A stretch of 10,433 nt of DNA from the NCBI GenBank assembly GCA_013695715.1, contig JACCZZ010000246.1, positions 1 to 10,433 of the forward strand. The letters run 5' to 3'. The notes under the pieces were generated by a model. The model worked only from the letters and a program-made list of their open reading frames with translations. It made no database searches and was not told where the DNA came from. How positions within the stretch are numbered: the first letter of the stretch is position 1; each line of letters opens with the position of its first letter. This stretch comes from Chitinophagales bacterium. GTDB taxonomy: Bacteria; Bacteroidota; Bacteroidia; Chitinophagales; UBA10324. Positions 1-7,960 of the stretch are shown one piece after another. The position numbers were made by a program, and so were the translations under genes.

Positions 1-940
1 GCTTTGCACGGTCATCGGCAGATCGTGAGTAGGTTACATCAGACACAGTGTTATATTCTATAAGATTGACACGTGCAGGAATCCGCTTGCATATCTTTAC
101 GAGCTCACGGGCATCTTCAGTAAAATCGTTGAAACGGTTGAGAAGTATGTATTCAAATGAGATGCGATTTCCGGTTTTTAAAGCAAAATAATTAAGCGCC
201 TCAATCAACGACTCGAGGTTATTGGTTTCATTGATCGGCATGATCTGGTTTCGTTTTTCATCATTGGCTGCATGGAGCGACAGGGCAAGACGAAAGCGCA
301 CTTCATCATCGCCTAACTTACGAATCATCTTTGCAATGCCGGCAGTAGAAACGGTGATTCTCCTGGGTGACATGGCTAATCCATCGGGTGTCGAAACCTT
401 TTCAATAGCCTTTATCATTTCACCATAATTAAGCAAAGGCTCACCCATACCCATAAAAACGACGTTGGTAAGAGGCCGGCCATACTGTGCCATTGCTTCT
501 CTATTTAACAATACCACCTGGTCGAATATCTCATCAAAATTTAGATTCCGTATGCGATCCATCTTTCCCGTGGCACAGAAGCGACAGGTAAGAGAACAAC
601 CAACCTGAGAAGAAACACATGCCGTCAGGCGGTCGTTTGCAGGAATCAAAACCCCTTCAATAAAATGTGCATCGTAAGTTCTGAAACGAATTTTAATTGT
701 GTGATCTGCACTAACCTGTTTCAAGTCGGTGAAGATCGAATGAATGAAAAACTCCTCCTTTAATTTATTGCGTAGATCTTTGGAAACATTACTCATCTCG
801 TCAAATGATCCTGCACCCTTCTTCCACAACCAGTCATATATTTGGATTGCACGAAAAGGCTTTTCTCCTATGCTTGTAAGATGGGATTTGATCTCTTCTA
901 AGGTGAGGTTACGAAAATTTCTTTGTTCGATAAGAACCAT
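1..940 (-). CDS. rlmN: RlmN, dual-specificity 23S rRNA / tRNA adenine-C2 methyltransferase (partial, C-terminus off the window)
   Basis: This radical-SAM enzyme methylates C2 of A2503 in 23S rRNA and, in characterised homologues, A37 of some tRNAs. I read 313 residues from the ATG at 938-940 to the window edge; family members are usually about 345-385 residues, so roughly the last 30-50 are missing. The N-terminal accessory domain (about 1-95) contains the family-typical run GEKPFRAIQIYDWLWKKG. CVSSQVGC followed by SLTCRFC gives the CxxxCxxC cluster ligands C115, C119 and C122. C108 matches the cysteine (C118 in E. coli) used to resolve the protein-RNA intermediate. VFMGMGEPLLNY (SAM binding) and LALSLHAANDEKRNQIMP follow. 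The second catalytic cysteine, expected near the C-terminus, lies outside the window. The start is fixed by homology at the N-terminus and by a promoter element a few bases upstream. The gene is divergent from the HerA-like gene. Confidence 0.96.
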   Translation of the reverse strand, partial: MVLIEQRNFRNLTLEEIKSHLTSIGEKPFRAIQIYDWLWKKGAGSFDEMSNVSKDLRNKLKEEFFIHSIFTDLKQVSADHTIKIRFRTYDAHFIEGVLIPANDRLTACVSSQVGCSLTCRFCATGKMDRIRNLNFDEIFDQVVLLNREAMAQYGRPLTNVVFMGMGEPLLNYGEMIKAIEKVSTPDGLAMSPRRITVSTAGIAKMIRKLGDDEVRFRLALSLHAANDEKRNQIMPINETNNLESLIEALNYFALKTGNRISFEYILLNRFNDFTEDARELVKICKRIPARVNLIEYNTVSDVTYSRSADDRAK

Positions 941-943
941 TAG

Positions 944-952
944 GCAAAGGTA
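944..952 (-). promoter_or_regulatory. Bacteroidota -7 promoter element for rlmN
   Basis: Read on the minus strand this is TACCTTTGC, an exact match to the TAnnTTTG(C) -7 element used by the primary sigma factor of Bacteroidota. It ends 3 bases before the rlmN ATG. With the usual few-base spacing to the start site, transcription would begin at or almost at the initiation codon, giving a leaderless or nearly leaderless mRNA. I do not see a good TTTG -33 box at the usual distance of about 19-21 bases upstream. A small dyad, ATCAA-AAA-TTGAT, lies at 958-970 inside the would-be spacer. The motif is seen directly; the start site is inferred. Confidence 0.6.
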
Positions 953-1020
953 CTGAAATCAAAAATTGATCTCCTAGACTCATGAAACTTCTTTTGTCAT
1001 TAGCAGTGTTGCATTAGACA

Positions 1021-1046
1021 TGATGATCAGGAATTCTTGAACATCA
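1021..1046. promoter_or_regulatory. 26-base interrupted dyad (candidate operator) in the rlmN / herA-like intergenic region
   Basis: The left arm TGATGATCAGGAA and right arm TTCTTGAACATCA are complementary at 11 of 13 base pairs; the exceptions are 1026/1041 and 1030/1037. The centre is an EcoRI-like GAATTC. Symmetry stops sharply outside the 26 bases. The centre lies about 62 bases before the GTG of the HerA-like gene and about 94 bases before the rlmN ATG, a plausible place for a dimeric regulator of the plus-strand genes. The symmetry also permits an RNA hairpin, but no T-run follows on either strand, so a terminator is unlikely. I do not recognise the motif as a known operator. Confidence 0.35.
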
Positions 1047-1095
1047 CAAAAGCTTTAATCCATTTTTATAAATTGCATAAAATCTTAGATAGCGA

Positions 1096-2637
1096 GTGGT
1101 TGATAAATTAAAATTCATTGCGGAACTGGATTCCTCCTACAACTTTCAGGGTGTTTCTATTTTACTTGGTGCAGGAATGATTGATGGAGAATGCCAGCCA
1201 GGCCATTTCGTAAAGATTCCAATACAAACATTAAATCGTCATGGTTTGATTGCGGGTGCCACCGGAACAGGTAAAACAAAATCTCTGCAATTACTTGCGG
1301 AAGGGCTTTCAGCAAATGGGGTTTCTTCTTTGCTGATGGATATCAAAGGCGATTTAAGCGGACTTGCAAGGCCCGGCAGCATGAGTCCGAAATTGCAAGA
1401 GAGAATCAGTCAGATTGGCTCTTCGTGGTCGCCTGCTGAATTGCCGGTGGAGTTGCTGTCTCTTTCTTCTAACCAGGGTCTCAGGCTAAGAGCTACAGTG
1501 TCTGAATTTGGTCCTTTGTTGCTCTCTAAAATTTTAGACCTGAATGATTCACAGGAAGGCTTGCTGGCCATGATTTTTAAATATTGCGATGATCAGAAGC
1601 TGCCTATTCTTGATTTACAGGATCTCAAAAAAGTGATTCAATACACAAGTAATGAAGGGAGAGATGAGATAGAAAAAAGTTATGGGCACATCTCTGCGGT
1701 TTCTTCCGGAACCATACTTAGAAAAGTTATCGAATTAGAACAACAAGGGGCCGATGAGTTCTTCGGAGAACCCTCATTCGATCCTAATGATTTGCTTCGG
1801 ACTGATCATTCCGGAAAAGGATTTATCAGCATACTTCGTCTCACTGATATGCAGGATCGTCCAAAGCTATTCTCAACTTTTATGCTGTCGTTGCTTGCAG
1901 AGATCTATGCCACCTTCCCCGAAATGGGGGATGCAGACAAGCCGAAGCTGGTGATCTTTATTGACGAAGCACATCTTATTTTTAAAGAAGCTTCAAAGCA
2001 GTTGCTTGATCAGCTTGAAACAACAATTAAATTGATTCGATCCAAAGGGGTTGGCATTATTTTCTGTACACAGAATCCGCAAGACATACCTGCCGCAGTT
2101 CTCAGTCAATTGGGATTAAAGATTCAGCATGCCTTAAGAGCCTTCACGGCCACTGATCGAAAAGTTATAAAAACTGCAGCGCAGAATTTTCCGGAATCAA
2201 GTTATTATCAAACCGATGAAATGCTTACCAGCCTTGGGATTGGGGAGGCATTAGTAACGGCTTTAAATGAAAAAGGAATTCCAACGATGCTTGTTGCCAC
2301 AATGATTTGTCCTCCCTCTTCTCGAATGGATGTTTTAGACGAAAAAGAAATCAGCGATATGGTAAAGCAGTCATCTCTGGTGGCTGAGTACAATCAAACA
2401 CTTGATCGCGAAAGTGCGTTTGAGATTTTAAACAGGCGAATGCAAAATGATGATGACTCAGAGATAACAGAGAAGAAGCAGCGCAAATCAGAAAAATCAG
2501 AGCAGAGCACTTTTGAGAAAATGCTTAAAAGCCCGGTGGTTCGATCAATGGGAGTGTCTGTGGCCGGAATGATTACAAGAAGCTTACTCGGCTCACTCGG
2601 TTTAAAGACATCTTCACGAAAATATAAGAGGAAATAA
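1096..2637 (+). CDS. HerA-like P-loop ATPase, YjgR / DUF853 family
   Basis: This 513-residue protein aligns end to end with the E. coli YjgR type of HerA/FtsK-superfamily ATPase, as I recall that sequence. NRHGLIAGATGTGKT carries Walker A at residues 54-61, directly followed by the family motif MDIKGDLSGLA. LEQQGADEFFGEP lies mid-protein. LVIFIDEAHLIF carries Walker B with D290 and E291. RSKGVGIIFCTQNPQDIP (315-331) resembles the sensor segment, and LRAFTATDRK follows. DRESAFEILNRR, a charged linker and a C-terminal helix RSLLGSLGL with a basic tail match the family's end. The predicted role is a hexameric ATP-driven DNA translocase; the cellular function of YjgR proteins is not established. 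The GTG start is chosen because an in-frame TAG lies just upstream at 1090-1092 and the next ATG is only codon 28. No Shine-Dalgarno is visible. An exonuclease gene follows after 13 bases. Confidence 0.92.
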   Translation: MVDKLKFIAELDSSYNFQGVSILLGAGMIDGECQPGHFVKIPIQTLNRHGLIAGATGTGKTKSLQLLAEGLSANGVSSLLMDIKGDLSGLARPGSMSPKLQERISQIGSSWSPAELPVELLSLSSNQGLRLRATVSEFGPLLLSKILDLNDSQEGLLAMIFKYCDDQKLPILDLQDLKKVIQYTSNEGRDEIEKSYGHISAVSSGTILRKVIELEQQGADEFFGEPSFDPNDLLRTDHSGKGFISILRLTDMQDRPKLFSTFMLSLLAEIYATFPEMGDADKPKLVIFIDEAHLIFKEASKQLLDQLETTIKLIRSKGVGIIFCTQNPQDIPAAVLSQLGLKIQHALRAFTATDRKVIKTAAQNFPESSYYQTDEMLTSLGIGEALVTALNEKGIPTMLVATMICPPSSRMDVLDEKEISDMVKQSSLVAEYNQTLDRESAFEILNRRMQNDDDSEITEKKQRKSEKSEQSTFEKMLKSPVVRSMGVSVAGMITRSLLGSLGLKTSSRKYKRK

Positions 2638-2650
2638 ATTAAGAATTTCG

Positions 2651-3403
2651 ATGCTCGACCACCTCAATTTTCAAAATATCATCTGCATAGATATTGAAAC
2701 AGTTCCTGCGTGGCCAAACTTCGAATCTGTTCCGGAAGATCTGAAGGAGCTGTATTTAAAAAAATCAGAAAGACTTAAAACTCCGGACGAAAGCGTGGAC
2801 GAACAATACTTTAATCATGCCGGCATCTATGCTGAATTCGGAAAAGTCATCTGCATTTCACTCGGCATCTTTAAAAAAGAAAAAGCAACAGGTGAATTAT
2901 TTTTCAGGGTGAAATCTATTTATGGTGATGATGAGAAGAGAGTGCTGCTCGAGTTCTGCGAGCTGCTTCACCAATATTACTACCGGCCTCATCATTATCA
3001 ATTCTGCGGACATAACATTCGGGAATTTGATGTGCCTTACCTGTGCCGCAGAATGCTGATAAATGGCATTCCACTACCAGCCCTTTTAGATATTTCAGGT
3101 AAAAAACCATATGAGGTCAATATGCTCGATACAATCCAGCTTTGGCGCTTTGGTGATTACAAACATTTTACATCATTGAAATTACTTGCTGCCATTTTCG
3201 GCATTCAATCCCCCAAAGATGACATTGACGGAAAAGATGTTGGCGCTGTATATTGGGTTCAAAAAGATTTATTACGCATTGTTTCATATTGCCAGAAAGA
3301 TGTAGTAACTGTTGCACAACTAATTATGAAATTCAAAGGTTTACCCTTGCTTGAAAATTCAAACATCTATGTTACAGTTCCTGAAGCTACTAATAATAAA
3401 TAA
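2651..3403 (+). CDS. Predicted 3'-5' exonuclease, PolB-like DEDDy type (RNase H fold)
   Basis: This 250-residue protein carries the complete catalytic set of a DEDDy exonuclease. Exo I is CIDIETVP with D14 and E16. Exo II is CGHNIREFDVPYL with N122 and D127. Exo III is YCQKD with Y213 and D217. The order and spacing fit the family annotated as predicted 3'-5' exonuclease related to the PolB exonuclease domain (PF10108-like). There is no polymerase domain and no export signal, so it is a stand-alone cytoplasmic nuclease, expected to remove nucleotides from DNA (or RNA) 3' ends using two metal ions. Its substrate is unknown. It lies 13 bases after the HerA-like ATPase gene with no room for a promoter or terminator, so the two are almost certainly co-transcribed and may act together. 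The ATG at 2651 places Exo I near the N-terminus, as expected. Confidence 0.88.
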   Translation: MLDHLNFQNIICIDIETVPAWPNFESVPEDLKELYLKKSERLKTPDESVDEQYFNHAGIYAEFGKVICISLGIFKKEKATGELFFRVKSIYGDDEKRVLLEFCELLHQYYYRPHHYQFCGHNIREFDVPYLCRRMLINGIPLPALLDISGKKPYEVNMLDTIQLWRFGDYKHFTSLKLLAAIFGIQSPKDDIDGKDVGAVYWVQKDLLRIVSYCQKDVVTVAQLIMKFKGLPLLENSNIYVTVPEATNNK

Positions 3404-3448
3404 TTATTCAAACGATCATTGCAGTGATTACTACATATCCGCACAAAA

Positions 3449-6175
3449 ATGTTTAAACCACTATTCTCCTTCTATTCTCTCATCGTCATCTTCAAGCTGC
3501 TGATCTCCAACGCCTCAGCAACAACATATCATTTTGCAAACAGCGGCAGCGACCTGAATGCAGGAACAACATCCTCAGCACCGTGGCAAACCATTGACAA
3601 ACTGAATACAATTGCTATTCTGCCGGGAGATAGTATTCTTTTTCTCTCTGCAAATATTTTCCACGGACAGATTAATGTACTAAACGGGGGAATCGAAAAT
3701 GACATTATTTATTACGGAACTTATGGAGGAGTGGATCCTGCAATTATTTCAGGGGCGCAACAGGTGCTAAACTGGACTATATATTCAGGAAATATCTATC
3801 AGGCTGAATTGACTTCTCAGGCTACACATCTCTTTGCAAATGATAAGCAGATGACAATTGCAAGATATCCAAATTCAGATTATCTGTTCCATCAGGAAGG
3901 AATTGGAAATACCGGATTTGTTGACACCTCACTTATACAGCCTGATGGTTATTGGAATGGGGCTATGGTTAGAATGCGAACCTCTAATCGCCGTTGGGAG
4001 TTTGTACCAGTTAATCAATTTTCTGGTGATAGTATTTTATTCTCTGGTTTTACAAATAATGCGATACCCTGGGGCTTTGGTTACTATTTTGACAACCTGC
4101 TTTCAATTCTTGATACAGCTAATGAATGGTATTATGATACTATAAGCAATAAAATTTTCTTTAATGCCCCTGAGAACGTAGATCCAAATACATTGACTGT
4201 TGAAGTTTCAGCACATGATTTTGGCATGCTTCTGCAAAATGGAAGCAGTTATATAAACATAGATAATTTAGTTTTAGAAAAGCAGAAAGGCACAGGAATA
4301 TACAGCAATGCATCATGCACTTTCATCAGCATACAGAACTGTAATATACGGATGCAGGGAGAAACCGGAATAGGCAGTGACGGTGGTTGCAATAGCTGTG
4401 CGTTTGTTGACAACAAATTCAACGACATTAATGGAATTGCACTTTCACTATATAATTCACCATCATGTGAAATATCAAATAACGAATTTAAGCGCATTGG
4501 GCTTATTTCTGGATACGGATCAGCATCCGTCAATAACTTAATGGCAATCGAACTCAGCGCATCAGATAGTATGACTATAAATAAAAATACAGTGGATAGT
4601 ATTGGAGGCTGTGGAATTTTTTTAGGGGTGTCTAATTCGTTAATTTCAGAAAATCTTATAAGCAACTGTCTGTTGAATATAAGTGATTTCGGAAGTATTT
4701 TCTTATTTGGATTGGGCGGAAATACATGCCATCTTCAGCATAACTTTATTCTCCATACTATCGGAAGCCTTTCAGCAACATCTTATTCAACTCCATTGAT
4801 TGCTGTTGGAATTTATGCTGATGTAAATTCTACCGGCAATACATTAGAAGACAACACAATAGCATATGCGACTAATGGAATTTTGTTTTCAGGAGGATCT
4901 TCTTTCAATTCACTTGGTCGAAATGTAATTTATGGTTGCACCACCAGTCAATTAGAATTTGTAGAGGGAAGTTCTGAAGGGAGCACATTGAATAATATAG
5001 TAGTAGGCAATACATTTTATGCATTACATGAGGATGCTGATATAGTAAAGATCACCACTCCGTTTCAATCAATAAATCTTGCCTTTCTTGACAGTAACTA
5101 TTACTTTAATCCGTATGACTTTTATGCCTTCCATGTTCAATTAATAGATTCCTATCTATCAACTAACTCGTACTATACACTTTCACAATGGCAGGAAAAA
5201 TATGGTCAGGATCTCTCATCTAAAGCTACCTTCTTCTTTCGGAACAGATATATTATTGATTCCGTTTTGAGTGATAATTTAGTTCTAAATGGCACCTTTG
5301 CTAATAATTATGATGGCTGGTCGAATGCACAACCGGATAATATAATGTTGCTTCTTGATAATTCAACTCCCCTTGATTTTGGTTGTATGAAACTTCTGAT
5401 AACCGACGATAATGCCGAAGGAGGAGCCGTTTACTATAATTCGATCCCTTTAGATTATTCAGCTTACTATGAAATTGGATTTAGCTGCTACTCAGTTAAA
5501 ACTGGCAACATAAATTTGGTGCAAATTGACCCGGTAAATTATAGCGTTGAGGATTTTGACCGCTTTTTTCCCTTCTATAATTTCAGGCAGGATTATCAAA
5601 CAGTATTTCAATACAACCATTCAGCTCCTTCATCTCGCTTTTACTTTAATTTATATTCTGCAGATTCTGTAGTTTGGCTTGACAATATACTTCTGCGCGC
5701 GGTTGATGTTTCTTATGAATATCCCACGCATAAATCCAGATTGTTTATAAATACAACAGCCGATGTTGTAACAATTTCTTTAGGAGATTCAATCTTTTTT
5801 GATTTAAATGAAAATCAGGTAACTAGTCAAATTACTTTGCCTCCTTATAGTTCTCAAATACTGATTTTCGACAGCAGCATAATATCCGGAACACCATCAT
5901 ATCAGGAAATAACGGCGAGCTCATCTATAATTATTTATCCTACAATTATAAAAAAAGGAGGTATTTTTTATCTGGTTACAAGTGCCGAACTAAATAAGGA
6001 GTGTACTGTTGAAATTTATGATCTATATGGAAAAAATATTGAAACAAATAAATTCAAGAATATATTTCCGAGCAGCGGTTTACAATTGCCATCATCAATG
6101 ATACCTGGAATTTATTTTATAGTTGTAACAATAGGAAACAAGAGTCATACAACAAAAATGGTGGTTACTGATTAG
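3449..6175 (+). CDS. Secreted right-handed beta-helix protein with carbohydrate-binding-like domain and T9SS type A sorting tail
   Basis: This 908-residue protein is exported. Residues 1-24 form a signal peptide with a hydrophobic core and a likely cut after NASA. YHFANSGSDLNAGTTSSAPW then opens a parallel beta-helix enzyme of the kind seen near polysaccharide lyases. DKQMTIARYPNSDY and WNGAMVRMRTS are typical of this group. About 245-540 holds irregular helix turns (repeated N-x-I/F, NNEF, NKNT, EDNTI). A YTLSQWQEKYGQD segment follows at about 574. About 608-752, starting NLVLNGTFANNYDGW, resembles a CBM4/9/22-type jelly roll. About 756-810 is a small beta domain. About 826-908 (IIIYPTIIKKGG ... 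GIYFIVV ... KMVVTD) is the T9SS sorting domain. It is probably delivered to the cell surface or medium to bind or cut a glycan; substrate and catalysis are not shown. No SusC/SusD or sulfatase genes flank it. The 45-base gap upstream shows no clear promoter. Confidence 0.87.
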   Translation: MFKPLFSFYSLIVIFKLLISNASATTYHFANSGSDLNAGTTSSAPWQTIDKLNTIAILPGDSILFLSANIFHGQINVLNGGIENDIIYYGTYGGVDPAIISGAQQVLNWTIYSGNIYQAELTSQATHLFANDKQMTIARYPNSDYLFHQEGIGNTGFVDTSLIQPDGYWNGAMVRMRTSNRRWEFVPVNQFSGDSILFSGFTNNAIPWGFGYYFDNLLSILDTANEWYYDTISNKIFFNAPENVDPNTLTVEVSAHDFGMLLQNGSSYINIDNLVLEKQKGTGIYSNASCTFISIQNCNIRMQGETGIGSDGGCNSCAFVDNKFNDINGIALSLYNSPSCEISNNEFKRIGLISGYGSASVNNLMAIELSASDSMTINKNTVDSIGGCGIFLGVSNSLISENLISNCLLNISDFGSIFLFGLGGNTCHLQHNFILHTIGSLSATSYSTPLIAVGIYADVNSTGNTLEDNTIAYATNGILFSGGSSFNSLGRNVIYGCTTSQLEFVEGSSEGSTLNNIVVGNTFYALHEDADIVKITTPFQSINLAFLDSNYYFNPYDFYAFHVQLIDSYLSTNSYYTLSQWQEKYGQDLSSKATFFFRNRYIIDSVLSDNLVLNGTFANNYDGWSNAQPDNIMLLLDNSTPLDFGCMKLLITDDNAEGGAVYYNSIPLDYSAYYEIGFSCYSVKTGNINLVQIDPVNYSVEDFDRFFPFYNFRQDYQTVFQYNHSAPSSRFYFNLYSADSVVWLDNILLRAVDVSYEYPTHKSRLFINTTADVVTISLGDSIFFDLNENQVTSQITLPPYSSQILIFDSSIISGTPSYQEITASSSIIIYPTIIKKGGIFYLVTSAELNKECTVEIYDLYGKNIETNKFKNIFPSSGLQLPSSMIPGIYFIVVTIGNKSHTTKMVVTD

Positions 6176-6179
6176 AGTC

Positions 6180-6719
6180 TCAACTAATTTTGCCATCATC
6201 CTTTTTCTTCTTCAGGTATAATTTATAACCTGATTGCTCTAATTCACTTGCTTTGCTATCCACTGTTTTTTTAAGCTTCATCTTGTACGCAATCAGCTTT
6301 TCACGAATCGAATCCTGAGATAATGCAAGTATCTGAAGCGCAAGCAACGCGGCATTATGGGCACCATTTATGGCAACAGTTGCTACAGGCACTCCCTGGG
6401 GCATTTGCACTATTGAATATAATGAATCAATGCCCCTCATTGACTTTGATTGAATGGGTACGCCAATAACGGGAAGGTGTGTGCAGGCTGCCACCATACC
6501 TGGCAGATGTGCAGCTCCGCCCGCTCCGGCAATGATTACTTTAATCCCCTGTCCTGCCGCTCCTTGGGTAAAAGACATCATCCTTTCTGGCGTTCGGTGC
6601 GCAGAAACAATGGTGAGGGTATATGTGACCTTGAATTCATCAAGCATCACTGCAGCCTCTTTCATAACCGAAAGATCACTGTCAGATCCCATGATAATAG
6701 CTATTGGTGGAGGCAACAT
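6180..6719 (-). CDS. purE: PurE, N5-carboxyaminoimidazole ribonucleotide mutase (class I)
   Basis: PurE moves the carboxyl group of N5-CAIR to carbon, giving CAIR in de novo purine synthesis. The 179-residue protein has all class I signatures: MGSDSD at 10-15, SAHRTP at 39-44 including catalytic H41, [12 protein letters not shown] at 64-75, GVPIQS at 86-91 and [14 protein letters not shown] after it. Class I PurE depends on PurK, whose gene lies 56 bases upstream on the same strand, so the pair is probably one transcript with purK first. The ATG at 6717-6719 puts MGSDSD at the usual distance from the N-terminus. The C-terminal 40 residues are lysine-rich ([12 protein letters not shown]) and a little longer than in short family members. 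Its stop codon is 4 bases from that of the converging T9SS gene, so transcripts must overlap or terminate inside coding sequence. Confidence 0.97.
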   Translation of the reverse strand: MLPPPIAIIMGSDSDLSVMKEAAVMLDEFKVTYTLTIVSAHRTPERMMSFTQGAAGQGIKVIIAGAGGAAHLPGMVAACTHLPVIGVPIQSKSMRGIDSLYSIVQMPQGVPVATVAINGAHNAALLALQILALSQDSIREKLIAYKMKLKKTVDSKASELEQSGYKLYLKKKKDDGKIS

Positions 6720-6775
6720 GTCTGGGATTGATCAATTCTTAATTAGATATTTAATAAAACATCACCTTTAATTTC

Positions 6776-7921
6776 TTAATTATTCATGCTGCGAATTGAC
6801 ACCTGATGCTGAACTTCAATTGCCTTCTCCTTCGCATCTGCTAATGTATCTCCAAGAATAGTTATGTGACCAAGCTTTCGCATAGGGCGTGATGTTGCTT
6901 TTCCGTAAAGATGAACATAAACACCCGGTAATTTCAAAATCTCATTGTAACCGTGAAGGTAATATGAACCTGAAAACTCTTTTGGTCCAAGCAAGTTAAT
7001 CATCACTGCAGGTTTTATCAGCTCCGTGCTTCCTAATGGTAAGTCAAGCAGGATGCGCAGCAACTGTTCATATTGAGAAGTGTAGCAGGCTTCTATGGTG
7101 TGGTGGCCACTGTTATGGGGACGGGGAGCCATCTCGTTAACATAGATGTTGTCATTGATATCAACGAATAATTCAACGGCAAATATACCTACTCCCTTCA
7201 TCGCCTCTACTATTTTAACTGATAAATCATTCGCTTTAGTCAACAGCTCACTGTTGATTGAAGCAGGACACAAGAGCATTGTAACCAGGTTTGCTTCAGA
7301 ATCAAATTCCATTTCTACAGGTGGAAAGCATGTGATGTCGCCATGTTGATTTCTGGCAACAATGATTGATATCTCCTTTTTACATTCTATAAATTCTTCC
7401 AGAATTGCGACACCTTCAAAGGGGATGTTGATTGTATTTTGCAAATCATCAACAGTCATAATTTGTACACCCCTTCCGTCGTATCCCTCCCGTCTCGACT
7501 TTGCAACAAACTTCTTCCAAATAACTTCTTTCCATTCTTCAGGCCTGCTTACCAATTGAAAGGGAGCGCTTGGTATATTATTATCAAGATAGAAATTTTT
7601 CTGTAATGCTTTATCCTGTACAATCTGAAGGATGTGGGGAGAGGGAATCAGCAGCTTGCCTTGTTTTTCAAGCTCAAACAATGGCTTTATATAAATATGC
7701 TCAATGTCGTATGTAAGCACATCGGTTATTGCTCCTAATTTAAGAAGTGGTGCGGCCTCGGCAATGCTTCCAACAATATGATCGTAGGCAATCGAAGAAG
7801 CTGGGCATTGATCATCTGCATCCACAATAATACAATCAATGTTGTAGCGTAAAGCTTCCTCAATAAACATGCGTGCGAGTTGCCCCCCACCAATTATTCC
7901 GATAACAGGTTTGTGTTTCAT
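6776..7921 (-). CDS. purK: PurK, N5-carboxyaminoimidazole ribonucleotide synthetase
   Basis: PurK makes N5-CAIR from aminoimidazole ribonucleotide, bicarbonate and ATP. The 381-residue protein has the three-part ATP-grasp layout and normal family length. The N-terminal pre-ATP-grasp domain begins IGIIGGGQLARM (to residue 18) and includes TYDIEHI at 70-76. The ATP-grasp domain has KSRREGYDGRG at 141-151, the EEFIECKKEIS segment at 175-185, and the metal/phosphate-binding EMAPRPHNSGHHTIEA at 263-278. The C-terminal domain has GKATSRPMRKLGHIT at 340-354. The ATG at 7919-7921 puts the glycine-rich loop at residues 11-13, as usual. Every recognisable active-site motif is present, so the enzyme should work. 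It is followed by purE, its pathway partner. A 144-base gap separates it from the M13 peptidase gene upstream, so it may have its own promoter. Confidence 0.97.
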   Translation of the reverse strand: MKHKPVIGIIGGGQLARMFIEEALRYNIDCIIVDADDQCPASSIAYDHIVGSIAEAAPLLKLGAITDVLTYDIEHIYIKPLFELEKQGKLLIPSPHILQIVQDKALQKNFYLDNNIPSAPFQLVSRPEEWKEVIWKKFVAKSRREGYDGRGVQIMTVDDLQNTINIPFEGVAILEEFIECKKEISIIVARNQHGDITCFPPVEMEFDSEANLVTMLLCPASINSELLTKANDLSVKIVEAMKGVGIFAVELFVDINDNIYVNEMAPRPHNSGHHTIEACYTSQYEQLLRILLDLPLGSTELIKPAVMINLLGPKEFSGSYYLHGYNEILKLPGVYVHLYGKATSRPMRKLGHITILGDTLADAKEKAIEVQHQVSIRSMNN

Positions 7922-7960
7922 GCAAGGAATAATGGGTTGTATCAGACTAATCTTAAAATT

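Noticed and set aside
941..1095. Promoter for the HerA-like gene in the divergent region
   Set aside because: I searched the plus strand for TAnnTTTG with an upstream TTTG at about 19-21 bases and found only poor partial matches such as TATAAATTGC, so I do not place one.
1096..3403. A phage-defence island
   Set aside because: The two-gene pair has no accompanying defence genes, transposases, integrases or tRNA attachment site, and sits between core genes; only the pair itself is kept as a hypothesis.
3415..3428. Small dyad ATCATTGCAGTGAT before the T9SS gene
   Set aside because: Six of 7 pairs match, but it is short, has no promoter element next to it and is within what chance gives in a 45-base gap.
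4249..4665. 138-codon minus-strand open frame inside the beta-helix gene
   Set aside because: It is antisense to continuous beta-helix repeats of the T9SS protein, with no promoter or recognisable domain.
5955..5961. AAGGAGG, a perfect Shine-Dalgarno-like string
   Set aside because: It is inside the T9SS gene and encodes the KKGG of the sorting domain; no start codon with a real frame follows, and Shine-Dalgarno use is weak in this phylum.
6213..6232. Hairpin as a shared bidirectional terminator for the T9SS gene and purE
   Set aside because: The stem is imperfect and AT-rich in its inner part, neither side is followed by a T-run, and it lies within purE coding sequence.
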